The notes under the pieces: generated by a model | Told to the model about the DNA's origin: nothing | The model's input: only the letters and a program-made list of their open reading frames with translations | Database searches by the model: none | Made by a program: the position numbers and the translations under genes | Part shown: one piece after another, positions 33,945 to 45,900 of the stretch | Position numbering within the stretch: position 1 is the stretch's first letter | Layout: each line of letters opens with the position of its first letter | Source of the DNA: Hibiscus mutabilis | Taxonomy: Eukaryota; Streptophyta; Magnoliopsida; Malvales; Malvaceae | Direction of reading: 5' to 3' | DNA length: 64,000 nucleotides | NCBI GenBank assembly: GCA_019671005.1 | Contig: CM033715.1 | Coordinates: forward strand, 10,230,001 to 10,294,000

Positions 33945-36900
33945 ATGGCACAAGCACAACCTGAGGAAAACTATAGCAACGATTCCAAAATGAAAGACAC
34001 CATGGCAGCAGCAGCACCACCCTCAGCCGAAACAAGCACCGGCAGCAACGGGGTGACGTTCAGATTCAATGCACATGCGCCAGAATTCGTGCCAAGATTG
34101 CAAAACCAAGTTCCAGTCTCGGGTTATTATTACCCTTGGTTCCATTACCATTGTGGAGATCCTGCTGCCGCTGCTCCTGCTGTATCTGACTGGTTTGATG
34201 ACCAAGAACCTGTTACTTATATGGTCACTAATCCTAATCTCTCAATCCCTAATTTCCCTTCGAATCTTCTTAACAATGATCTACGACAAAAGATAATCAA
34301 ACAGGTCATATTTTGATTGCCATTTTGAATGTATGGAGTGTTTTTCTGGCCTCATCTGATTTTTCTTTACATACTGTGATAAAACAGGTGGAATATCAGT
34401 TCAGTGACATGAGTCTTATAGCAAATGAATCCTTTTCCAAGCAAATAAGTAAAGATCCTGAAGGTTTTGGTAAGCAGAATTGAACTTATTTTCAATCAAA
34501 ACAGTTTTTTTAACACATAAATGAAAATGGCTTTGTTTTAGTGCCCATATCTTTTATTACTTCAACAAAGAAAATCAAGTCTCTCATCGCCAACCAACAG
34601 CTATTGGCTCAAACACTTAGGTTCTCTTCAAAGCTTGTAAGTTCTTTAGTTTCGTTTACCTTTTTGAATCTGCAATATTTTATTCGGTTTGGTCACTTAT
34701 TATGAACATCTTTGTTGTTTTGATGTGCCTTAAAGGTTGTGAGTGACGACGGTAAGAAGGTTCGGCGAAAACACCCTTTCACTGAGAAAGACAGAGAGGA
34801 AGTGCAGGTAATGGTGCAATGGGAAATTTCTTAGGCATGTGTTTTGGTCACTTGTGTATGATGCAACATTTGTTCCGATTCCCGTGCAGTCCCGTACCGT
34901 TGTTGTGGAGAATTTGCCCGATGATCACTCTCATCAGAACCTTGACAAGATTTTTGATATTGTTGGGAGGTTAATTTGTGTAATCACTCATTTTTACTTA
35001 AATATATTAATATTGCATGTATATTTATTATATGAATGTTACTAATATAAGGTGTGTGTATGTATAAGCTATGTATACGTATTAGGGGCGTATGTATCTA
35101 GGGTATAAGCGTATGTAGATGTCATGTTAATTATACGTATGATTATACGTACGTTCAGTAGAATAGTATATTAATTAATGATCGTATAATATAAGTACAT
35201 ATTTTCATATGTATTGCTGTTATAAGTATACTATTATTATTATTGGGCTAGTAAAATGAAAAATTAAATATATATTAAATCCAAATAAATAAAATCCAAG
35301 TCCAATTACAAGGCCCGTTTGGCCCAAATCAATCCTATCTATTACAAATGCGCGGTAGCGTGGGCCGTTGGATCAAGATCGATCCAACGGCCCACGATGC
35401 AATGGAAGTCAAAAATATCGCCAGCGCGCGTGCTCCACACGTATGGACCGTTCGAGTGCCCGCGCGGCGTGTAGATCACGCCACGCAGACGCTTTAATGT
35501 CCCACGCGCGCGTAAGATCCCACGCGTTCGACTCCTCGATTGCGGAGCTCCACGTGGCGAAATCGAAGCCGTTTCATCGGATCGAGGCTTCATCCGGCCG
35601 ATCGTCCTTCAAGCCATCTCGACCGTTAGATCGATCGATCTAACGGCGAAAATGCGTCGCCACCGGGCAGAGTGTCCACACCGCCACCGCCCGATATTCG
35701 ATCCCCGCGTTGATTATGCCAAAGACAACAAGCAAAATGTCGATCCGGAAAAGAAGATACAAGTTGCAACCAAAATACAGAGGCGATAATATATATGAAA
35801 CGGGCTGTTGTAACGGATTAGCTAGCCAAACAATTTTGAGGAGCGAGCAAAAAAAAGAGAGAGAGTAGTAACACAAGAAACAAAGCTTTGTAAAAACCAA
35901 ACTTGTAACAGTCAAGATAATCTAAAAGCGATCCGGTGGTAATCTTTTGTCTCTTTTTCTTACTGTTTCCTTTGCATGCATATACGAAGTACAAAAAGAA
36001 AATAAAAAGAAAACAAGTAAAGAAGTCTTTAGGCTTTGTCCGTGGGTCTTCCCTTCCTCTGTGACAAGCCTTTCGGCTTCTACAAGCCAGATCCGGTGAA
36101 CAAGGGAAGGGAAGACCCCTTGTGGTCTCGTTTTGATTTAAAGAAAATATATTTTTGGGTTCGTATTTCTTAGATCTAGGGTAAATAAAAGGGTATCCTC
36201 CGAATCCAACCATGGATTCATGTTGAGGACGACAAGAGGAAGGTTTTGGTGTATTTTGGGAGTCCAACGGCGCCGGTTAGCGGCGGCGGTGGCGTGAGAA
36301 TAAAGCGGCCGACCGCGGATTACAGGTATTATATGAATAAACGAGAGAAAACGAAGAACATAAAACCCAGAAAAATTAGAAAATGAAACAAATGGCCGAA
36401 AATTTGATTTCGGCCTTAAAAGGGGGCTTTTATAGTTGTTTTTATTTTGCTAAATGGGTAAATTACACACTTAATCCCACCGCGTTTTCAATATTTTCAT
36501 TTTTGTCTTGCCGCATGGTATAATTACAGTCCCAGTCCCTCCGAGTTCCAAAAGGTCACAATTTAGTCACTAAATTACACGATCGACACGAATGGTAAAA
36601 TTACGCCCTTAATCACCCCGCGTTTTTGAAATTTTTATTTTGAGTCTGCCCCTTGGTATAATTACAACTCTGGTCTTTGTAGGTTTTATTTGTTTTTTCA
36701 ATTTCGTCCCTAAATTACATGTTATTGCTCTTTAATTTCTGCCACTGATTTTCATTTTCCTTTCATTTCAGTCCTATTTTCTTTGTAAATATTATTGTTC
36801 GAATTATACTCGTATATGTGGATATTATTTCATTTTATGTCTCCCGTATATGACTCATTTTATGTTTATATGTATATATATGTGTCAAGTATGATATTCG

Positions 36901-39900
36901 TTTTCATCTGGCTATTCATATCAAGCATATTATGTTCTAATCGGTTCGTATATGGCATGTTCTGTATTTTATATGTGTGTGAGCTTTCTTATTTTCTAGG
37001 GCTACATGTTAGTATATTTACCCTTTTTTATGATATGTTGACCCGTATATGTTGAAATATGTTTTATTACCAGTATGCATGTCTTTTTGAAATATTTGTT
37101 CGTATATATATATATATTTATTCCTGCCTTATTATTTTGACATATGATAGTTGTTTTTATCTACTGTTTGGAGTAATATGTATATATATACATGCTTTAG
37201 TCTAAAATATCATTCATGATAAACTAATGTTCCGGTATGTTAATATTTATTATATTTAAATGATTTGTCATGTTTTATGTGTTTGCCATTAAGATTGCAT
37301 ATCGAGATATAAATTGTTAATGCGGTGTCCTTTTATCCGAGCGTAAAACGGGGCGATTATCAAGCGTAGTGATAGTGGTTGGCGTTTATTCTCGGATAAC
37401 GGGACCCTAAAATATATTCGCAATTATGACCGAAATTTAAAATAATCGTCACTTTAATCCGGAAAATCCAATATTAATAAAGCGGTAATTATTAAAGTAC
37501 CAATTTTTTGGGCGGTGTGGGGGTGCTAATCCTTCCCCATCCGTAACCGACTCCCGAACCCTGTCTTTTTGAATCTCTGGTTTTGTGGTGTCCGGCCTAC
37601 CTAAGTGGCCGGTGGCGACTCCATTTTTATAAGATTTTTGTAAACCCCACGGAATAAATATTTTATATCCAAACGCCAAAAAATCACAAACACCTTTCAA
37701 AAATCATTCGAAAACACCATCGCTTTCGTTTTTATTTTAGCGATGAAAATGAAAAAAGACATCGCTACAGATGGCGACTCCGATGGGGACAATTTTTTTT
37801 TTTAAGAAAAAAAAACAAATGAGAGTCAAGCTTTTAAAATAATTACCGCTTTACTAATATTGGAAGTTCCGGATTAAAGTGACTATTAAATTAACGTTCG
37901 GTCATAATTGCGCGTTTATTTTAACGCATTTAAAATATGGCATATAAACCCGTCTTTTTAAGTGGGGGGAAAACGCTAATGCTTTCGTGGAGATATCGTT
38001 CTCCCGTATGGGCCTAGCAAGTACCTTCGGGGCTCGAGTACCTTATGCTTTCGTAAGGATATCGTTCCTTCGTACGGGCATAAGCGAATGGGTCCCCCTG
38101 AATTGAACCCGGTTGAAAGGAGCCTATAATGGGTGATGACCGGGGGCCTTGCTACTCTTAGTAGAGGACAGCGAGGACAATTCGGGTACCTCTTAGAACC
38201 AAAACTGCATATAGAGAACACATAGAAACCCACCTTGTTAGAGCCACGCAGATAACCTAGATGTCTTAGATGGAATGTAAATAGGATTGCCTTGTTTGCT
38301 TATCACATTTAATTTGCCCTTTTATTATGTACTTATCATTTTTGTCCGGTACTGACTTGTGTTCTTTTGCTTTGTTTTTACATACCATTGCATTCGCATT
38401 ACACAGTGGGGCATTGATTTCCGAGTGATTTCTCCCATAATAGAAGATTGTTCATGATGGACCAAAGGTTCCTTAAACCGAAGGAAGGAAGGGGTCCAAT
38501 TCCAAAACTTCATCCCGAGACTAGACCGGAGACGGTAGAAGAAGAACCATTCAAGGACACGGAATAGATTGATGGCGATGTCAATCCTAGTGATAAACAA
38601 ATACAAGAACTAAAAAAGCGGATGTCCGAGATGATGGACGGATGAATATCATGATGAAAGGCAAGCAACATGTCGAACTCGAGAAAAGATTCGGGTCGGG
38701 AGCGAGAATGTGGAACAAAATGGTCGAGAATGTCAAAATAGACGACATCGTTAAATATGACAAATCGAATCCCTTTGTGATCAATCTCAAGAAGCGGACA
38801 AATAGCATATCCGGGGGAAGATACCCGAGGAACAGAGGCAAAACCGGGGAAGTTCGAGAATCTAATGACATCAAAAGACATTATCCTATACCCATGAGAT
38901 ACACCGAGTTACTTCCGTTGCTTGTCGAAAGGAACCTTATCATACCAATGAAGTGCGTGCCAAGAAAACCTCCTTATCCGAAAAATTACAACAGTCGTGT
39001 CCGGTGCAGCTACCACATAGGCGATTCGAGTCATCACACTGAAAATTGTAGGGCCCTGAAGGATAGAGTTCGAGATCTTATCAGAATGGGAATCTTGGAT
39101 TTGACGACGGACAACCCCGATTCTTCAGCCGAGCCGGCCGTTGCCCGAGGGGCAAAGTCGAAGAAGGAACAATACCCAGCCCAAGGTAACACAGAAATAG
39201 GTCGCTCAAGCGGGATAAAGTTAGGAGTCAAGAATAAAAGTGTCTCAGAAGATGAATTCGCACACAAGTGCGACCAGCTCGAGCATGAGAGGCAAAATCT
39301 TAGCATGAAATCAAAGAATGTGCAAGACGAGTATCAGAAGCTGCACTTTGAATTTAAGAGTTTCGGTCTGGGTGACACCTATGATTCAGCTAAAGAACGG
39401 TTTGAGCATTTGGAAGCGTAAATGCAAGAATAGTAAGAATAAAGTCGATCATTATCAAAGAAGCTGGAAGAAGTCGAGGGCCAACGCGACTTTATCCAAA
39501 ATGAGTTGGAAAGTAGTCCGCCATGGAAGATATCCACGAAATCAAGTCCGCACCAGAAAGGAATGAATCACAAGCCTTCCAAATGGAAAACGCAGACTCA
39601 AAGAGCAGATAGTGAGGCTCGAGATTGCTTTACGCACCCGGTGAGATCCGTCTTTGGGGCAATGACCGTTAAGCTACAAAAGGCTGAGCAAACAATACGT
39701 GAGAAAAACCGGGACATGAAGATGGTTACGACTCAAGCCCAACAAGTCGCTCAACAGATAGCAGATTTAGCCGATCAAAGAAAGCACCAATAAGCGAATA
39801 TGGATCCGGCATTGGACCGCTGAAGGAAAACCGAGCGGGACTATTGAATGAGGTCAAGACATTAGGTGCCAAGGCTCACCGATATCTGTAAAACCCTAAT

Positions 39901-42900
39901 ACCGGATGTAATGAAACCTTTTGGTCCGAATGAAAGATGTTCTATAAGGACAAATCACTTGCGGAATCAATGTTTTATTGCATTCATGCATTGCATTTGC
40001 ATAACATTTTTTACATTATTTTATCATCGCATGACACTTCACCATTTAATACATGGGGTTCGATGGCGTAATTAATCGAAAAATGGAACAATTGAAGAGT
40101 CGAGGCTTGACCAGTTAGAAGAAAAAATCGAGAAGAGCTTAAGAAGAAAGAGAAGATAAATGCTTTCAATACAAGGGAACTCTGCCTAGTCCCCGATTTG
40201 GTCATTCCTCCAGATTTCAAAATTCCCGCATTTGCGTGATATGACGGAACCACTGCTCGAAGATTCACTTAACCATGTTTTGTAGGAAAATGGAAGGATA
40301 CATGAAGAACGAAGAATTATTAATCCACTATTTCCATGATAGCTTGACGGGACCAGCAGCGGTGTGGTATAACCGTTTGAACAAAACCAAGTTAGGTCAT
40401 GGGGTGACCTCGCTAATGCCTTCATGGGTCAATACAAATATGCTTGATTTAGCACCACATCGACAGTTTCTTGAGAATGAGAAAATGAGGCCAAATGAAA
40501 GCTTCAGGAATATGCATTAAGATGGCGATGTCTGGCGACCCAAGTCCAGCCCCCTATATAGCGGAAGAAGAGTTGACTCCCTATTTCATGCAACGCTTCC
40601 CTCTCCCTTCTTCGATATGATGTTGGAAAAATCGAGAAACAAATTCAAGATTTCATGACGATTGGAGAAAGAATAGAATACGTGATCAAAGAAGGAAAAT
40701 TGAGGTCTAAGTCTAAGGACCCAATCGAAGATAAGATGGATAAGGATGTAGACGTAAATGAGTGTCATCTCGTGGTTCACGTGACCGTAAGAGAATGAGA
40801 CAGATCGACAAATCGGGGCATCAAGGAAAATTCCTCGGACAAGCGCAAATTTGGAAATGTTTGGAACATCTATCTCGGACATTTGGCCTCTCTGGTAGAG
40901 GGTCACTATCTTGTTCCTAGGTCGATGAAGAGTGCACTGATCTGTATGCCCATAGTTTTGACTCGAGTAGCACATGCGAATTCCATATGGGGGCATCGGG
41001 ACATCCCACCAGAAAATGTAGACCTTTTTGGAGGAAATCAAGAAGCTGGTCAATGATGGAACCCCGACACAAGAATCGATCAAGCGGTGGAAGACCACGG
41101 ATAAGAAGCAAATCTACATAGTCTTAGAAGAAGCGTAAATGTCTCTACATTAAAATACCTTCCTAAAGTAATACAAGGAATCAACTCTATGAGAGCCCCC
41201 ATGCAAAAAGATCTTTTGTGATAGGGCATGTTTGTTGGTTTTTATTTCAATAAAGGACACATTTCGCTTAAACATATAATGTTTTTGAAAGCACATAGAT
41301 ATCTTCTCGTCATTGTAGGGCACTAGATATCAATTGCAAGATGTGACATTAGATAGTTGTCGTGATAACGATGATGTGTGATCTTCCCACCGGGACTCGG
41401 TCGACAAAGCGAGATTATTACTCTTTCGATGATATTCAAGGACTAAAAAGCTCTAAATGTCAACCATGTAGAGTTGCTTGAAATTGAAACTCTAGGCATA
41501 ATCTTCTAGGTAGTAGAGGAGAAACAAAATAAAAAGGAAAAGAAAAAGAGAAGAAAGAAAAAGAAATGAAAATGAGAAAATAATAATAAAAAAGTACTCC
41601 TATGTTGAAAACAGTAATAGGCTTGTTCGGATAAGAGTATGGAAATTTTGAGGCACTCATTTGAAGCGATAGGGTGGTGGTATATCACTCAATTCAAGAA
41701 ACCTTAGCTTCATGAGTGATGGTAATATTTTCAAATCGTGACTATGCCGAGTAACTTGGGGCGGTGTGTTGTTTGCTCCATCGTTGTCCTCAAGACAAAG
41801 GACTGTGACGAATTGATTTCCTCAAATAATGAATAAATAAAATAAAAAAAAAAGAGGAGGAGAAAAAGAAAATTGGCGATACCATGAAAAAATTAAGACT
41901 CGTACCACCCGTAACTTTATTTCTAGAGTAATATTTTTGCGCTCAAGTGGTTATACAAGCCTACCCTTTTGGGGGCAGAGTAGATAATGAGAATTGAGAA
42001 AGAGTAGCACTCTGCAAGCAACGCGGTAATCATAAGGATGAACCGAGTCACGGGGAAGACCTCACATCTTTGAATTATCAAGTGGTTGAATCTAAGCCAC
42101 TCTTGCACATGATATCCGAGCTCCTATTTGTGTTTTCAAAATCTTGTATGTTAATCCGAATGATACCCTTCAGTGGAACACCAACCAGCAAATTGACAAG
42201 TTAAAACAACAAAAATTTCCATGTATTACTTCAGGGGTAAGATCCAGAACACAAGGAGGTGGATACTATTGAAGCCCCTAACCCGAAAGGACCTCACAAT
42301 GCATAACAGAGGTATAAGTGTCAGACAGCTCAAAAACAAGAAGCGAATTCCAGCCACAATGCCTTATTTGGTTCAAGAAAATGAAGGACGAAACAGGACA
42401 AGAATGAGCTTACAAAGTGAGGGGACGGTTAAAAAGTAAACAGTGAGTCTCCAAAGAATTAAAGCACAGAAATCGAGGAATGGCGTCCGTCAAGAGACAA
42501 CAAGAAGATTGAGGTTAAGAAACATTTCGCTCAACCCGATGACGAAATTAACAAATACTCAGAATGTTGGGTCAAAAGAACTGGAAGATAGCCGAGCACG
42601 ATCAAATGGGGCAATACAGAACAGAAAGAATAGTAAGAATCTCTGCACACGCATGATATAATGTTTGTCAGTGAAGCAGGCAGAAATCTGAAGAAGAAAG
42701 GCGGGTGATCGTACAAATGAACAAGAGCAGATGCCCATTGAGCAAAATTTGACAGAAATGAAGGTCAAAATTGAGCATACCACAGAAGGAAAAGAAATAA
42801 GAGAAATCAGAAGAATAACTTTTCAGGACATAAAGAAAAGAAAAGAGGAGAAAGAAATCATTATATTACATGCATCATATAGATAGGGGCATGTCAATTT

Positions 42901-45900
42901 TGCTTGTTCCTAAATAGGTATTTGAAGAATTATTGAAGAATTTACCAAAGTCCATTAAACAACAGCCATGTCGGCGTCAGATCCAGATATTAAATCCTTC
43001 GGGTCATCGGTAAGTCCTTCGGGCACGATGTTAAGTCCTTCGGGCCATCAGTAAGTCTTTCGAGCATGGTGTTAAATCCTTCGGGTCATCAGTAAGTCCT
43101 TCGGGCATGATGTCGCAGCATATCAGCGTGAGTCCTCATAAAACAGCCATGTCGGCGTTAGATCCAAATATTAAATCCTTCGGGTCATCCGGTAAGTCGC
43201 CGGGCACGATGTTAAGTCCTTCGGGCCATCAGTAAGTCTTTCGAGCATGGTGTTAAATCCTTCGGGTCATCAGTAAGTCCTTCGGGCATGATGTGGCAGC
43301 ATATCAGCGTGAGTCCTCATAAAACAGCCATGTCGGCGTTAGATCCAAATATTAAATCCTTCGGGTCATCGGTAAGTCCGCCGGGCACGATGTTAAATCC
43401 TTCGGTCATCGGTAAGTCTTTCGAGCATGGTGTTAAATCCCCGGGTCATCGGTAAGTCCGCCGGGCATGATGTGGCGGCATATCGGCGTGAGTCCTCATA
43501 AAACAGCCATGTCGGCGTTAGATCCAAATATTAAATCCTCCGGGTCATCGGTAAGTCCGCCGGGCACGATGTTAAATCCTTCGGGTCATCGTAAGTCTTT
43601 CGAGCATGGTGTTAAATCCTTCGGGTCATCGTAAGTCCTTCGGGCATGATGTGGCAAAGCATATCATCGTGAGTCCTCATAAAACAGCCATGTCGGCGTT
43701 AGATCCAAATATTAAATCCTTCGGGTCATCGGTAAGTCCGCCGGGCACGATGTTAAATCCTTCGGGTCATCGGTAAGTCTTTCGAGCATGGTGTTAAATC
43801 GCCGGGTCATCGGTAAGTCCGCCGGGCATGATATGGCAAAGACATCGGCGTGAGTCCTCATAAAACAGCCATGTCGGCGTCAAATCCAAATATTAAATCC
43901 TCCGGGTCATCGGTAAGTCCCCCGGGCACGTTGTTAAATCCTTCGGGTCATCGTAAGTCTTTCGAGCATGGTGTTAAATCCCCGGGTCATCGGTAAGTCC
44001 TTCGGGCATGATGCGACAAAGATATCAGCGTGAGTCCTCATAAAAACGACCATGTCGGCATCAGATCCAAATATTAAATCTTTGGTCATCGATAAGTCCT
44101 TCGGGCACGATGTTAAATCCTTCGGGTCATCGTAAGTCTTTCGAGCATGGTGTTAAATCCTTACGGTCATCGTAAGTCCGCCGGGCATGATGTGGCGATC
44201 TTAGTAGCGTAGGTCCAAAAAAGCAATGAACGCAAAAAAAAAAACAAAAAAAAACAAAAAACAAAAAACAAAAAACAAAAAAAAACAAAAAAAATGAATG
44301 ATGAAAATGATGAAAAAAAAGAACCTGCATTTTCAAGCCCCAGTGAAAGGTTCCATAGAGAGAGAACCCTAAATCTAAAATCTCAAAAAGAACTCCCAGT
44401 CGGAAAAATCCATCAGTGGCGCAAAAAGTTTTAGAAGAAACCAGCGTTGAAAGCAAAGAGTTCTATATAGGAAGGACTCCAAGCTTCATTGTCTCAAAGT
44501 GAAAGGAATGACTCATAATTCGGGATATCAGGGCGAAGGGTTCAATGTCGAAAGAGCCTGTAGCTCCAAGATCGGAAGGTGACGAAGTTCTATATAGGAA
44601 GAACTTACGAGCCTGAAGATTCAGCCAAGGAAGAGCGGAGATGTCCAAAAAAAAATTCATTTTTCTGAGGCTACAAACAGGGAAGTCTGATAAAATGAGT
44701 GCTTATGAATCTTTGCTTTGTTTCCCATTTCATGAGAACAAGCAAAGAGGGGCAACTGTAATCACTCATTTTTACTTAAATATATTAATATTGCATGTAT
44801 ATTTATTATATGAATGTTACTAATATAAGGTGTGTGTATGTATAAGCTATGTATACGTATTAGGGGCGTATGTATCTAGGGTATAAGCGTATGTAGATGT
44901 CATGTTATGTTAATTATACGTATGATTATATGACGTTCACTAGAATAGTATATTAATTAATGATCGTATAATATAAGTACATATTTTCGTATGTATTGCT
45001 GTTATAAGTATACTATTATTATTATTGGGCTAGTAAAATGAAAAATTAAATATATATTAAATCCAAATAAATAAAATCCAAGTCCAATTACAAGGCCCGT
45101 TTGGCCCAAATCAATCCTATCTATTACAATGCGAGGGGAAGCGTGGGCGTTGGATCAAGATCGATCCAACGCCACGATGCAATGGAAGTCAAAAATATCG
45201 CGCGCGCGCGTGCTCCACACGTATGGACCGTTCGAGTGCCACGCGCGCGTGTAGATCACGCGCAGACGCTTTAATGTACCACGCGCGCGTAAGATCCACG
45301 CGTTCTGACTCCTCGACTGCGGAACTCCACGTGGCGAAATCTGAAGCCGTTTCATCAGATCGAGGCTTCATCCAGGCCGATCGTCCTTCAAGCCATCTCG
45401 ACCGTTAGATCAGATCTGATCTAACGGCCGAACGCGCGTCGCCACCGGGCAGAGTGTCCACACCGCCACCGCGCCGATATTCAGTCCCCGCGTTCAGATT
45501 ATGCCAAAGACAACAAGCAAAATGTCAGATCTGGAAAAGAAGATACAAGTTGCAACCAAAATACAGAGGCAGTAATATATATGAAACGGGGCTGTTGTAA
45601 CGGGATTAGCTAGCCAGCAATTTTGATGAGCGAGCAAAAAAAGCAGAGAGAGTAGTAACACAAGAAACATAAAGCTTTGTAAAAACCAAACTTGTAACCA
45701 GTCAAGATAATCTAAAAAGCGATCCGGTGGTAATCTTTTGTCTCTTTTTCTTATTGTTTCCTTTGCATGCATATACGAAGTACAAAAAGAAAATAAAAAG
45801 AAAACAAGTAAAGAAGTCTTACGGCTTTGTCAAGTGGTCTTCCTTCCTCCTCTGTGACAAGCCTTTCGGCTTCTACAAGCCGGATCCGGTGAACAAAGGG

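Noticed and set aside
35342..36267. ORFs in the 5' LTR
   Set aside because: Equivalent frames in the 3' LTR are broken or changed by indels, and no domains are recognised.
36795..37055. 86-aa frame repeated at 46598-46786
   Set aside because: Identical start because it is LTR sequence. The second copy is shortened by an indel, and the product is Tyr/Phe/Ser-rich low-complexity.
42221..42661. Two 72-aa basic frames in the retroelement
   Set aside because: Arg/Lys/Asn-rich with no domain, in a region of decayed coding sequence.
42961..44197. CRISPR-like array
   Set aside because: Units are tandem with related spacers and lie inside a plant retrotransposon. There are no unique spacers or cas genes.
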